A DNA stretch of 64,000 nucleotides from Rusavskia elegans. Taxonomy: Eukaryota; Ascomycota; Lecanoromycetes; Teloschistales; Teloschistaceae. The stretch is from assembly GCA_011316305.1 (NCBI GenBank), contig SAUG01000137.1, positions 1 to 64,000 on the forward strand, read 5' to 3'. Each line of letters begins with the position of its first letter. Positions within the stretch are counted from its first letter, which is position 1. Positions 23,161 to 38,700 of this stretch are shown piece after piece. Below the pieces are notes generated by a model. That model was not told where the DNA came from. It searched no databases and saw only the letters and a program-made list of their open reading frames with translations. A program made the translations under genes and the position numbers.

Positions 23161-23401
23161 TATTATAAATCGATTTAAGATAATAATAATAGCTTGATAT
23201 TTCTATATAAATGGAAAGCTCTTCTATAAATAAGCGAATAAAGCTGAACGTTAGGCTTAATTAGATAACGAATTCTATAGAGTTAATAAACCGCGGTTAA
23301 CGGGATTTAATTAGTATATTAGTTAGCCGGTACTATTAGCTAGTATTTCTATATCTACTAAATTTTATATAAGTTCTAGATAGTTTAAATAGCTTATAAT
23401 A
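23161..23401 (-). repeat. LTR of Gypsy-B1 (3' in coding sense)
   Basis: 241 bp, ends TATTATAAATCG and ..CTTATAATA (RIP forms of TG..CA). Contains the GC-richer island around CCGCGGTTAACGGG and GCCGGTACTA shared by all four B LTRs. Confidence 0.8.
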
Positions 23402-26400
23402 AATACTATAAAATAAAAAAATAGTATCGCCTTTAATATACTCGTATTAAATATTTAAAAACTTTAAAAATATTAAAAATAAAGACGTTAAAAAGTTAAA
23501 AAGAAAATAGTACTACTAGAAATTAAACCCGAGCTATACTAAAATCTCTAAATAATAAAAAGCGGTTAATAAAATAGCCGAGCTAATTTTTTTATTATTT
23601 AAATAGAAATAGTATATACTACTACTATACTATACCGTCTAGTAATAGAATTTTTAAATTGAAATCTAATAGATAATAATAGTATTTTACTAAATATAAA
23701 AAGAAATATAATTATATTAAATCGAATATATAAAGCGCCGGCGAGATATAATAATTTATAAATATTTTAATTTTAGTCCGAAATAGTATAAAAGGTCTAC
23801 TAGCGGTATAGATATTTAAAGTTCTAATTATTATAATATTATTAGAATATAATTAGATTATTACTAATAATAAAGTCTAGATAAAAGAAAAAAATATTTA
23901 TTATATTTATTAATAAAATCTATATAATATATTAAATTTTATAAATTATACTAGCTATTATATTATAGTTTATAGCCTTTCTATTTAATTAGATACTAGA
24001 AACGCTAGTATACTTTTCGCCGATCTATAATTTATTCTATTTCGAATTAATTAAAATTTTTTTCCGGAAATTTTATTTCGATAGTAGAAAACTTATTATT
24101 AACCGAAATCCGGTTAAAAGAATTATTATTAATAGATATTAGTTTTAATTAGTTTATAGAAATAATAGATTAGATTTTTATAGTAGTAAAAAATTCTAAT
24201 TTATATATAAAATATCCGATTATATAATTTATTTTAAACGGACTAGTTTATTAATATAAAAGTTTTTAATTAATAATATTTAATAGTATATATCTATAAT
24301 AAAGCTTTAAAAAAAATCTTATTATTTAGTTTAAAAAACCTAGCTTTATATAGATTATTATAATAGATTTTAGAAAAAACGATATTAAAAGCTATTATAT
24401 TTTTTACTTCTACGCGTTTAATAGATTTTAGGTATTTTATATCTTCCGGTAGTAGATCTATTAAAATACTAACTGTATTTTTAAATCGAAAGCCTAGTAC
24501 TAATTTATTAGGGGCTGTATTAATAGTAAAACTAGTTATATTATTAAATATAAACTATAGAACTAAAATAGCTTTAATTTAATTTTTATCTAGATATTTT
24601 ATAAATTAAAAGCGGAAACTAATTTTTATTATTTAATTAATTTATTCCGATTATCTATCGATTTAGAGGTAATATATTATAGATACTAAAATTTTCGTTT
24701 CTAGCTTTTAGAAAATCTAACGCTAGAGAAATAATATAAATTTATAATCTCTATTACTAATAATAACTAATAGAACTTTCTAGTTATATTCGAATAAAGT
24801 AGTAATAATAAAGTTTATTTAATTAATTATAAAGTAAATAATCTATTTAGAAATTAGTAGAATTTATTTAATATATTTAAATATAATTATTAATATATAA
24901 TCTTTAATAAAAAACTTTATAGATAATATAAATATAAAATCTATTATAATTATATAAAATAGTATTTTCGGAAAAATTAAATTAAAGAAACTATAAAATC
25001 TATACCGCTTTATTTAATTTAACTAGTATTACTAGCAGTATTTTATAAATTCTTTAATCTTTTTATATATATTATAAATAAAAATCGATAAATAGAATTT
25101 TTTATATATATAATAATATTTTTAATAATATCGGTTATAAATTTTACTAATAATTTTATCTATAAATTTATCCGAAATATAGAATTGATTTCGGCTATTT
25201 TTAGAAATATAGTAAAAGAATTTATTATATATTCGGAAATTAATATCTAGTATATAATATTTATTATTTTTAATATTAAAATCTAGTTTCTAGATTTATA
25301 GTATTATAATAATTTTAATCTATTATTTATTATTAATATAATCTTTTTTAATATATTATTTAAATTTATTTATTATTTCGATAAATATTATATAGTATAT
25401 AGATATAATAGTATCCGAAATATATTATAAAATATCTTTTTTATTATTAAATTTAGTATTTTCGTATAATATATTTAAAATACCTTTTTTATTTTTAACC
25501 GGTATATAGAAGACCTTCGTTTTAAATTATAATAAAATATTAGAAACGATATTAATTTTATCTATTTTATAATATAATTTAATATTAAAAGCCGAAAAGT
25601 ACTATAATATACGAATAAATTTTAAATTTAATTTATTAATACTTATTATTTTAAACGAAATCTATTTTAAAATCGAAACCGCTACTAAATAATTAATATA
25701 TATAATTACTAGTAGCTTTAATAATAATATAATAAAACAATAAACTTTTTTTATTATTTAGATAATTTTAATAACTTCTAATTTAGTAGGTTAATAATTT
25801 TATTCGGCGCTATTAAAATATTTATTTAAAAATATTATTAGTTATATTTTAATAGATAGAAAATTTTGATTAAAGTATTTTTTAATATAGTAGATAATTA
25901 CTATAAAGCCGAATTACTTTAATATATCTAGATCGATATAGAATTTTTTTATAGAATCGAAATAATAAAAAAAGATTAGTAATTTAAATACTATTTATAA
26001 TATCCGAAAAGATTTTTTTTTTCTAAAATAGAATTATATTTTAATTTTATTAATTAGAATTTATATTTAAATTTTTTAAAACTTTATTTAAATTCTTTTA
26101 TAAATAGAATTTTCTTTTTTTATAAAAATTCGGCGAGCTATATATATTCTATAATTATATAATATAGCTAGCTAGTTATTTCGAAATAGATTTTTAGATT
26201 TTATAAATATTTAGAAAAAACTTTTTCCGAAATAATTTTAATTTTATTTTCTAAAATAGTTATTTCTAGTATATTAATATATTATCTAAATAAATAAATT
26301 AAAAAATATTCTATAAATAATTTAAAAAATATAAAATTTATTTATTTTTTTTAAAATAAAATAAAAATTTAATTTAGATATTTTAGATATTCTTTTAAAT

Positions 26401-29400
26401 AATATAAAAAGATTATAATATTATTTATATAAATTTTAATAAAATTTTTAAATAAATAAAATAGTTTATTAATCTAATATTATATATATAGTAGTAAACT
26501 TTTATATTCTATAAATATTACTAAAATTTATTTCTATCTATAATAAAAAACTATAATAAATTTATAATAATTATAGTATTAGATTTTAAACTAATAAAAC
26601 TATTTTATAATATTAATAAAAGAAATATAGAAATATTCTAATATTAAAATAATAATATCTATTTATAATAAAAAAAAATAACTATTTATTTTTATATTAG
26701 CGTTAAAGTTTTAGATATTAACTACTATTTATCTCTTTTTTATACTATTTAAAAAAGTTTTTTATATTATAAAAATAGAATATATAAAAAATATTAGCTA
26801 TTTAAAATATTTTATTATATTTTATTTATAGAATTTATTAAAAGTTTTATTAAATTTAATACGGTCTATATAATTTAGATTATAAATTTTTAAAAATATA
26901 GATTTTTTTTTTTTTTTTAGAAATATTAATATCTATTTTTTTTTTAAAAATATCTATTATAATTCTCTAATTAGTAAATATATTTTTTTATTTTTTAGTA
27001 ATAACGGCTAGTTATTACGCTACTAGTAGTTTACTATAAACTATAATATTATTAAATAAACGCTATTTTAATTTAAAATTAATAGATATAGTAAAAAAGA
27101 TTAATTTAATAAATTTAATATTTTTAGTTAGATTCGCGTTAAATTTTACTAAAATTTTATTAAAATTTATTTTATTAACCGGATAGAAGGCGTTCTAATT
27201 TATTAGAATATTTCGCGTATTAATTATATTAAATAATTTTAGATAATATACGGTTTTATTTTATATAACTATAATAGTAACGAGTATTATTATAATTTTA
27301 ATAGTTACTTTTTTTATTAATTTTTTAATAGTATATTTTATAATATTTTATATTAATTTTATTATAAATAGAATTAGATTAGAAATAGTAGTATAGTATT
27401 TTTTATATCGATTTTTAATAATTTTTCTAAACTAAATTTATTTAAATAAAACTACCGGCGAGTAGTTTATATTATAGATATTTATAAAATTAAATAAAAC
27501 GTTAACTATATAAATAAAATCGCTATTATTAAAATTAAAATTTATTTTCGAAATTAATTTTAATTTAGATTTAAAAAAAAATTACGGTTTTCGGAAATAT
27601 TATTTTAATATTATACTAGAATCTATATAATTCTATTAGATTTTAAAATAATATTATTTTAAACTTTAATAATATATTTAAAATTAGACTTTTTATATAT
27701 ATAGAAGTTAAAATTAACTTTAAAGTTTTTATAACTACCGATAATAATTTACTATTTTTAATAATCTAGAATTATTTTTTCCGGAATTAAAATATTTATA
27801 TCTAATAATAGTTTGATTTATAGATTTTTAATAATATAGATCTTTTTTATAAATTCTATAATAGTTAAATCGCCTTTTAAATAGAAAATAAAAATAGTAA
27901 ATTTATCGGTTCGATAGATTTATTCGCCTATATTATAAATAGGAATCTTTTTTAATAGTTTTTTAATTTTAATACTTTCTAGAATAAATTTATTATCGGC
28001 TATTAATATTATATATTTTAAATTAATATATATATCTCTAATATTAGATATATTCGGATAGAAAACTAATAAAATAATAATATAATAGAAATATTTAAAA
28101 GCTAAACTAGTTTCTATAATCTATTTACTATTTAAAATAATTACGCGAAATATAGAAATATCTTTTTTACTAAAAAACTATTTATTAGTAATAAATATTT
28201 ATATTTCGGCTTTATTACCTTCCGTATTCTAGTAAACGGTTTTAAAATACTTAAATAATTTATTATATAACTCGAATAAAATATTATATTTTTAATACGA
28301 ATATAAAACTTTCGATCTATTATTAATAAAATTCTAGCTAACTTTTTAATATTCTAATTATTTATTAATTCTATTATAGTATTCGATTTTTTTATTATAA
28401 AATTCGGTAAACCTATTATTATAATATCTATAAATAGAATCCTATTTAATATATTAGATATAAATCTCTTTTATAATAGTATAATCTTCGTTATATATAT
28501 TTTTATAAATTTCTATTTAATAGATTTATTAAAGCGGAACTAGCGGTATTAAATATTAGAAATTTAAATTAAAAAAAAATCTTTTTTAAAACTAGTTATT
28601 ATAAAATTTTTAAAGTCTATTACTATACGCTAGCGTAGAATTCTATTATATTAGAAAGAAATTTCTTTATAGATTTTCTAATCTATTTATAAATATAGAA
28701 TAAAAAAAATTTATATTATTTTAAATAGAAAATATTTCTAGTAGATTTCTTTTAATAAAAGGAAGCTAATATTTCTAAAAAGATTAAAAAATTTACTAAA
28801 TTATAGAATATTAATATTTATATCCGGAAAAACCGAAACTAAATATTAATTAATATATTAGATTTTTTAATATTAGTTAAAACCGAAATAGAAATAGATT
28901 TTTTATTTATTAATAGCTAGAATTATTAGAAGATATTTTCCGGAATTACCGGAAATAATCTTTTTCTATAATTTAGATTTCGAATTTATAATTATCTATT
29001 AATCGAAAGAATATATTAATAGTAATCTTTTTTATTAATTTAAAAATTAAAGTAGTATAAAAAAAATAGCGAGATCTATTTATATCTATATAATAATTTA
29101 CTAAATATTAGTTATTTCGGCGATTTCTATAGTTTAAAACCTAGCCTAGCTATATTCGCGAGGTTTATAATAGCGATTTATATTTTTAATAGTAAATTTT
29201 TTTTTATTTAAAATATATATTTCTTTTTCTATTAGTAATTTAAAGTAAATAATTAAGGTATTAATCTATATATCGAAGTTTTTTATTAGATATTTCTTTT
29301 TTATATCTAAAAGTTCGTTAGAATATTATTATAAAGTTTTACTATAAAAATATTTTTATAGATTCTTTTTAACTTTACTATTTAATCTAGTAAAATTTTT

Positions 29401-30422
29401 AGTTTATTTAGTAAAAATATAGATATTATAAAAGTAGATATCTTTATCTATATATTTAATATAAAACTTAGTTTCGGTAAATTTATTATTATAGAAAAAA
29501 TAGAAATAGTTAATATTATTTATAATAAATTTCTTATATTTATCGGCTTTAATAGAAAATATAGAAAGTTTAGATAGTAATAAAAATATCTTTTTCTTTT
29601 ATTAATTTTATTAGCGAAATTCTATAAACTTTATCTAGATTATAATATTCTATTCTTTTACCTTTTTAAAAAATTATATTATTATAGATTTAAAGTTATA
29701 GTTTTATACTATATTTAGTTTCCGAAATATATTTAATTTAGATAAAATAAAAAGTTCCGCTAGAATTTTATTAATTATATCTTTTTTTTTTTTACTTTTA
29801 ATAGAAATTTAATAATTTACGATAGTTTATATATTTATAAAATCGTTTCGGAACTTTATAATATTCTTTTTAAAATATTTAATAATAGTTTATATTATAT
29901 CCCCGCTATCTAACTATTTATCGGACTATCTAGATAATCGGAATAGCCGGAAGGATAATTTTATTTTAGTATCTATAGTATTATCTACTTCGATTCTAAA
30001 AGATCTAGAATCGCTATAATTATTATATATAAAGTTTAATAAATCTAGTATATTCTAATATTAATTAGTAGTATATTTAGAGCCGGTTCTATCTATAAAT
30101 TCGATAAATTAGTACCCGAAAAAGATAGTACTATTATCGAAAAATAGAAATAGTTTATCTATCGCTATTATAATTAATTAAAGTCTAATTAATAAACCGG
30201 TTTATTTCTATTATATCTAAATATATAAGATATAATTAGTAAAAAACGGAAATTATTTAATAAATACTACTAATAAAATATATTTAATTAAAATAATCAG
30301 TATTTCTGAAAATATAGATAACGTTACTAGTATTATTAATATTTATAAACGGAAATTAGTATTTATATATACTATATATATATTATATAGTATATATAAA
30401 TAAATTTTTTATTACTACTAAT

Positions 30423-30663
30423 TATTATAAATCGATTTAAAATAAATATAATAGTTTAATATTTCTATATAGATAGAAAGTTCTTCTATAAATGAACGAA
30501 TAAAGCTAAACGCTAGATTTAATTAAATAACGAATTCTATAAAATTAATAAACCGCGGTTAACGGGATTTAATTAATATATTAGTCAGCCGGTACTATCG
30601 GCTAGTACTTTTATATCTACTGAATTCCATATAAGTTCCAAACAATTCAAATGGTTTATAATA
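30423..30663 (-). repeat. LTR of Gypsy-B1 (5' in coding sense)
   Basis: 241 bp, same orientation as 23161-23401, less mutated at several sites (for example TGAATTCCAT). Confidence 0.8.
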
Positions 30664-31190
30664 ATAATCTAATTAAAATATTTATTCACTTCGATAATAA
30701 ACTATATAAAAGAGATATAGAAAAACGCTATAATAAAAGACTACGAATTAATACGAGATATTATTCTAGAAAACTATATAGAAGATAGCTATTAAATAAA
30801 AGGACCGGAGAGAGCTACTATAAATCTATATCTATAGAACTAGACTCTATATAATAGTAGCGTAAAAGAAAGAATTTTAGAAATAATAAAAGAAATAAAA
30901 ATTCTAAAACGTACTATAATTATAGTAAACTAGGCTATTTCGCGAAAAAGTATTAATCGAATAAAGTATAATAACGACAGTTTAACGCTACGTTAAAAAA
31001 ACCTAAAAACTAGTAAAAAATTATTTTAAAAGACGATAACAGTAGTTTTAAACTCTAGAAAGTTAATTCGAATAAAAAATTTATATTTATAAAAAACGAT
31101 AAAGTACTATAAAAAGCTATAATAAATAATATTTCGCTATAAATTTTAATAAAATCTACTAGAAGGAAAGCCGCCTTTAGATAGGAATAT

Positions 31191-31815
31191 CAGTATTTCC
31201 CAAAACCGACTTGAAGCCGGTTTTAACCGTTTTAGCCGTCTCGGCCGGTTCTTAGCCGGTACGGCTAAAAGCGGCTTATAAACGGTATATTAGCCTGTCT
31301 TAGGTATACCCGAAGCTATATAGCTGCGCGGCTAAGACGGCTAAGACGGCTAAATAGCTAAAACGGCTAAAAAGATTTAAAGATTCGATTTTAAACTCGT
31401 TTAAATCTTTATTAGTAGTTAGTAGGCCTATATACGCCTATATATAACGCTAGGCTTGCTTCGTCTAGATCGAAAATATTAGATTTCTTTACTAGAATCT
31501 AATTAAATTAGATCTAGTATAGTTTATTAAATAGATATTCGACTTCCGTTATTCCTACTTTTAGCGGCGGCCGCTAAACTTTATTTTCGAATAAAGTTAT
31601 ATAGATTTATTTTTAGCTTATATATAGATTCTATTTTAGACAATTTACTAAATAGATATTCGTACTATAGATACTATTAGAATTCTAATCTATCGAAAAT
31701 CTATTTTTTAGATTTTTAGATTATTTAGATTTTTAGATTATTTAGATTTTTAGATTATTTGGATTGAAATAGCTATCAGCCGGTCTAATTTGAAAATCCA
31801 TTTTAAAATTCGCTG
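31191..31815 (-). mobile_element. hAT-like MITE, copy 2, inserted in Gypsy-A1
   Basis: 625 bp, inverted relative to the copy at 854-1430. Begins CAGTATTTCC and ends AATTCGCTG (reverse complement CAGCGAATT). The GCCGG/AGCCG field lies at about 31200-31370. Outside bases AGGAATAT and ATGAAATT only weakly resemble an 8-bp duplication. Flanks on both sides are colinear with Gypsy-A2, so it interrupts A1. Confidence 0.65.
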
Positions 31816-34800
31816 ATGAAATTATAATAATAGAAAACGTCAGATTAATATACTTTTAAATTTTTTATAATAAAAAATTAGTAAAAAAAAAGTTTATAAT
31901 AATCTATAAAAAATTTTAAAATGTTTATAAAATATATATTAATAATAAATATCTATAAAACGATTAGTAGAATTAGAAAGTAAATAATATTATTAATATA
32001 TTAGAAAAGAAACTAGAAAATAATACTTTTAAAAATTAAGATATTTCTAAACCGATATTATAATAGAAAAATATAATAGTAGAAAACCAATATATACTAC
32101 GTAGTTAGATCGTCTACTATAATAACGACTATAAAATCTATAAATTAGAAAAAGAAAAAGCCGGATAGTATCTATTGAAACCACGCCGATATATTCTCGT
32201 AATATCTATTAAAATCGGAAGTTATAATATTTATAACTATTTTAGAAACGCTATCTATAGTAGATATAACTATTAAAAGAAATAGTAAAAATAAAATAGA
32301 ATCTTTAATTAGAACCTCTATAGATATATTTTACAGGTAAACTATAAAGATAGAAAATACGAAAATATTAAAAATAACTCGGGAAAAATTAAAATCTTAT
32401 AGTAATAGGTATACTATAAATATATAACTTTATAGCCTGGAAAAAGTAACTAAATTTAGCTAGCTATATATATATATTCGAAGTTAAAATAATTATTAAA
32501 ACTAATAACAGATTATAGAAGATTAAAATATTTATTAATTTAAATACGATCGAAAATTTCGTATTAGAAAATTTAGCTAAAAGGAAAGAATTCCCTTAAA
32601 TTTAAAAAAGAGATCTATATAATTTAATAGTAATTAATAGAAATAAAATACCGAATAGAAATAAAAAGATTATAGAAGAAATAATACCGCTTTAAATAAT
32701 AATTAACTAGTTTTAAAAGAAATTTTAATTCGACGTCGTTTAGATAATCAGCTACGATATTATATTTAAAATATTTTAGTTAAAAGATTATAATCTAGTA
32801 ATAGACTAGAAAAAAAAATACTTAGCTTTAAATAATATTCCTATATAGGAAATATCTAGCCTACGCCGAAGTAGCGATTTCGGGTAGATAAAAAGTAAAA
32901 TATAAAATACGAATTTATAACTTCGAAAAAAAATAACTAAAAACTATTTAGGTCCGATTTATTAGATACTAGTAGAAATTAGCTAGATTAATAAAATAGA
33001 AATAGAAAGAAAAATTATAAATCTTTCGAAAACTCTATATTATCTAATAAAAAGTTAATAGAAAACCTATTAGAAAAAGTTCTAGATAAATATAAAAATT
33101 AGATAAATTTATTTTAGAAAAAAGTAACTATAAAAATACTATCTAAATATTAATTATAGAATTATAAAATCAGATTTAAACCAAGTAAATAACCTACGTT
33201 TAAATCTATCTATCTATTATCTATAATAGAGCTCGAAATATTCTATAAATATCTAGACGAAAATATAAAAAAGAGATTTATTAGAAAGTTTTAATTACTA
33301 GTAGGATATCCGATCCTCTTTATATCTAAAAAGGATAAAATATTCTATTTATATATCGATTACCGGAAGCTAAATAATATTATAATTAAAAATCGATATC
33401 TACTATTAAATATTAGCGAACTTTAAAATAGATTTTCTAAAGTAAAATATTTTATAAAATTCGACTTTAAAAGAATATATAATTTTATACGGATAAAAAC
33501 CGAAAAAAAATAGAAAATAACTTTCCGAATACGATATAGTTATTATAAATATATAATAATACTATTTAGATTTATAAATATCTCGGTAATCTATTAGAAT
33601 ATAATTAATAATATATTTAGAAAATATTTTAATATATTTATTATCGCCTACTTTAATAATATTCTAGTTTTTTCTAAAATATTCGAAGAATATAAATAAT
33701 ATATTAGTAATATTTTTAAATATCTAAAAGGAAAAAATTTACGCTTTAAACTAGAAAAATATATATTTTATAAAGAAGAAATCGATTTTCTAAAATTTAT
33801 TATAGAGCGAAATAGACTATATATCGATTCTAGTAAATTAAAAGCTATTATAAAATAGGAAATACTAATAAATATTAAAGAAATCTAAAGTTTTTTCGGA
33901 TTTATAAACTATTCTAAAAGAAAAACTTTTATTCTAATAACTTTAATAAAAGATACTATCGAATAGTATTAGAAAAAAAGAGAATAATAAATATTCGAAG
34001 ATTTTAAAAGAGAATATATAAAAGATATAGTATTTAAAATATTTAATTTAAAGAAACTATTATAAATAAAAATAGATTTATTAAATCTAGCTATAGATAT
34101 ATACCTTCTATAATAATATAATAGTAAATAGTATCTAGTAATATATATATTAAAAAATATATCGCTAGCGGAATAGAATTATAATATTTATAATAAAAAA
34201 CTACTAGCTATAGTAGCTATACTAAAATAATAGAAAGTATACGCCGAAAGATTACTAGAATTAATAATTTTTATAGACTATAAAAACCTTTTATATTTTA
34301 TAATAATAAAATAATTTAATAGAAAATAAATATAATAGTCTAAACTCTTCGGTTAATATATATTTAAAATATACTATATTCTAAATAAAGAAAATAGAAA
34401 AATAAACGTTTTAAATCGAAAAAGTTTTTATATAAAAATAAGAGAGGTTTTTAATAATAATATTCTAAAAATTAATAAAAATAAATTACTATTAGCGAAT
34501 TAATATAAGATAAATATAACGTTATATATATTCCGAAATAACTAGAAATAATTTTCTATTAAAAAAAGAAAACTATAAGTATTAGATAATAAAATCGATA
34601 AATATATTAAAGAATACTATAATAGAATACTATAAAAGAATCGAAGCGTAATAAAGATAATATAACTTTTATAATAATATTACTAGTTTTTATTTTAGTT
34701 ATTAGTAAAATAAATATAGTATATATACTCGTTATAGAAAGATCTAGTATTAGAAACTATCGGATTTATTATAAAAAAAAGTTATATTAAATTTTATTAT

Positions 34801-35517
34801 TAAATTCCCGAAATTAAAAGACCCGATAATAAATATAGAATATAATTCGATATTTAATATAATAGATAGATTTACGAAATATATTTATATAATTCTATCT
34901 AGAAAAGATTTTATAATAAAATAATTCGAATTTATTATTTTAGATCGATTATTTCGGTACTATAGACTGCTAGAAATATTAATAAATAATAGAAATATAC
35001 TTTTTACTTTAAATTATTAAAAAATCTTTATTTTTCTATTTAGTATTAAATTAAAAATATTAATAGCTTTCTATCCGATAACGGATAAATAGATAGAATA
35101 TACTAACTAGACGTTTAAATAATATCTAAAGTATTATATTAATAACGTTTAAAATAGTTAGATTTTATTTATATTAATAGTATAAATAGTATTTAATATA
35201 AAGAAATCTTATATAATAAAAGAAATACTATTTTATATTAATAATAGAAGAAATCCGAACCTATTCGAACGACCGCTACTATATAGGTTAGCGGAATTAG
35301 TATTTAAAAGAGTCGAAATTTAGAAAAAAATCTATAGAAATATCCTAAAAATATAGAAATATTCGAGTAAATACTAAAATAAAAAGCGAAAAATAGTATT
35401 TTAGTTAAAAAAAGGAAATAAAGTATACCTTTTTATAAAAAATCTAAAAATAAAGACTCTAAATAAAAAACTAGACTATATTAAAGTCGGACTATTTTTA
35501 ATTAGAAAAATTAAAAA

Positions 35518-35759
35518 TATTATAAATCATTTAAATTATTTGGAATTTATATAGAATTTAATATATATAAAAGTACTGGCCGATAGTACCGGCTGACTAA
35601 TATACTGACTAAATTCTATTAACCGCGATTTATTAGCTCTATAGGATTCGTTATCTAATTAAATCTAGTATTTAATTTTATTCGTTTATTTATAGATAAA
35701 CTTTCTATCTATATAGAAATATTAAGCTATTATTATTATTTTAAATCGATTTATAATAA
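35518..35759 (+). repeat. 5' LTR of Gypsy-B2
   Basis: About 242 bp; inverted relative to the B1 LTRs; carries the conserved GGCCGATAGTACCGGCTGAC core. Confidence 0.8.
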
Positions 35760-38700
35760 TTAATAGTAATAAAAGATTTATTTATATATATTATATAATA
35801 TATATATAACGTTTATAAATATTAATTTCTATTTATAAATATTAATAATACTAGTAATATTATCTATATTTTCGGAAATACTGATTATTTTAATTAAATA
35901 TATTTTATTAGTAGTATTTTCTAAATAACTATCGTTTTTTACTAATTATATTTTATATATTTAGATATAATAGAAATAAATCGGCTTATTAATTAAATTC
36001 TAATTAATTACGATAGCGATAGATATACTACTTTTATTTTTTAATAATAGTACTATTTTTTTCGAGTATTAGCTTATCGAATTTATAAATAAAACCGGTT
36101 CTAGATATACTATTAACTAGTACTAGAATATATTAGATTTATTAAATTTCGTATATAATAATTATAGCGATTTTAAACTTTCTAAAATTAAAGTAGATAA
36201 TATTATAAACGTTAAAATAAAATTATTTTTCCGGTTATTCCGATTATCTAGATAGCCCGATAAATAGTTAGATAGCGAGACTATAGCGCGAGCTATTATT
36301 AAATATTTTAGAAAAAGTATAGCGAAGTTCCGAAACGACTCTATATATATATAAGTCTTTATAAATTATCGAATTTCTTCTAAAAGTAAAAAAAAAAAAG
36401 ATACGGTTAATAAAATTCTAACGAATTTCTCTATTTTATCTAAATCGGATATAATCCGAAAACTAAATATAACGTAAGACTATAGTTCGGACCTAGTAGT
36501 AATATAATTTTTTAAAAAGTTAGAAAAATAGAATATTATAATCTAGATAGAGTTTATAGAATTTCGCTAATAAAGTTAATAGAAAAAAAAGATATTTTCG
36601 CTATCGTCTAAACTTTCTATATTTTTTACTAGAGCCGATAAATATAAGAAATTCGTTATAGGCGATATTAACTACTTTTATTCTTTCTATAATAATAAAT
36701 TTACCGAAATCGGGCTTTATATTAAATATATAGATAAGAATATCTATTTCTATAATATTTATATTTTTACTAAATAAGTTAAAAATATCGCTAGATTAAA
36801 TAATAAAGTTAAAAAGAATCTATAGATATATTTTCGCGGTAAAATTCTATAATAGTATTTTAATAAACTTTCGGATATAAAAAAGTAATATCTAATAAAA
36901 AACTTTAATATATAGATTAATATTTTAATTATTTACTTTAAACTACCGATAGAAAAAGAAATATATATTCTAAATAAAGAAAAGTATACTATTAAAAATA
37001 TAAGCTACTATTATAAATTTTACGAATATAACTAGATCAAGTTTCGAGCTATAAAGATTATCGAAATAACTAATATTTAGTAAATTATTATATAGATATA
37101 AATAGATTTTATTATTTCTTTTTATACTATTTTTATTTTTAAACTAATAGAAAAAACTATTATTAATATATTCTTTCGATTAATAGATAATTATAAATTC
37201 AAAATCTAGACTATAGAAAAAAACTACTTTTAGTAATTCTAAAAAATATCTTTTAATAATTCTAACTATTAATAAATAGAGAATCTATTTCTATTTTAGT
37301 TTTAACCGGTACTAGAAAATCTAATATATTAATTAATATTTAGTTCCGGTTTTTCCGGATATAAATATTAGTATTCTATAATTTAAAAAACTTTTTAGCC
37401 TTTATAAAAATATTAGTTTCCTTTTATTAAAAGAAATCTACTAGAAGCGCTTTCTATTTAAAATAGCGCGAATTTTTTTTTTTTATATTTATAAATAGAT
37501 TAGAAAATCTATAAAAGAATTCCTTTCTAATATAGTAGAATTCTATACTAGTATATAGTAATAGATTTTAGAAATTTTATAATAACTAGTTTTAAAAAAG
37601 ATTTTATTTCGGCCGAAACTTTTAACGTTTAACGCCGCTAGTTCTGTTTTAATAAATCTATTAAATAGAAATTTATAAAAATATATATAGTAAAGATTAT
37701 TTTACTATAGAAAAAACTTACGCCTAATATATTAAATAAAATCTTATCTATAGATATTATAGTAATAGATCCGCCGAGCTTTATAATAAAGAAGTCGAAT
37801 ATTATAATAGAATTTATAAAAAATTAGAATATAAAGAAATTAGCTAGAACTTTATTAATACTAGACCGAAGATTTTATATTTATATTAGAAATATATTAC
37901 TTTATTCGAATTATATAATAAATTATATAAATATTTTAAAACCGTTTATTAAAATACGGAAAATAACGAAGCCGAAATATAAATATTTATTATTAATAAA
38001 TAATCTTCTAGTAAAAAAGATATTTTTATATTTTATATAATCGTTTTAAATAGTAAATAGATTATAGGAACTAGTTTAGCTTTTAAACGTTTTTATTACG
38101 TTATTTTTTTATTAGTTTTCCGTCCGGATATATCTAATACTAAAAATAAAAATACTAATTTAAAATATATAATATTAATAGCCGATAGAAAATTTATTTT
38201 AAAAGATATCGAAATTAAAAAACTATTAAAAAAGATATCTATTTATAATATAAGTAAATAAATCTATCGAACCGATTAATTCGCTATTTTTATTTTTTAT
38301 TTAAAAGGCGATTTAGCTATTATAGAATTTATAAAAAAGATCTATATTATTAAAAATCTATAAATTAATTTACTATTAAATATAGATATTTTAATTCCGG
38401 AAAAAATAATTTTAGATTATTAAAAATAGTAAATTATTATCGGTAGTTATAAAAATCATAAAGTTAACTTTAATTCCTATATATATAAAAAGCCTAATTT
38501 TAGATATATTATTAGAATTTAAAGTAATATTATTTTATAATCCAATAGAATTATACGAGTTCTAATATAATATCGAAACGATATTTCCGGAAACTATAAT
38601 TTTTTTTTTAAATCTAAATTAAAGTTAATTCCGAAAATAAATTTTAGCTTTAATAGTAGCGCTTTTATCTATATATTCGACGTTTTATTTAGCTTCGTAA

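Larger units (their letters stand above)
23161..30663 (-). mobile_element. Ty3/Gypsy retrotransposon B1, inserted in A1
   Basis: 7,503 bp, bounded by 241-bp LTRs (23161-23401, 30423-30663) and a perfect ATAAT duplication (23156-23160, 30664-30668). The uninterrupted A2 copy shows the unduplicated target at about 44687-44700, confirming the insertion. The coding strand is minus, deduced from the inverted sister B2, where integrase and RNase H motifs are readable. Completely RIP-degraded; no open frame. Confidence 0.85.
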
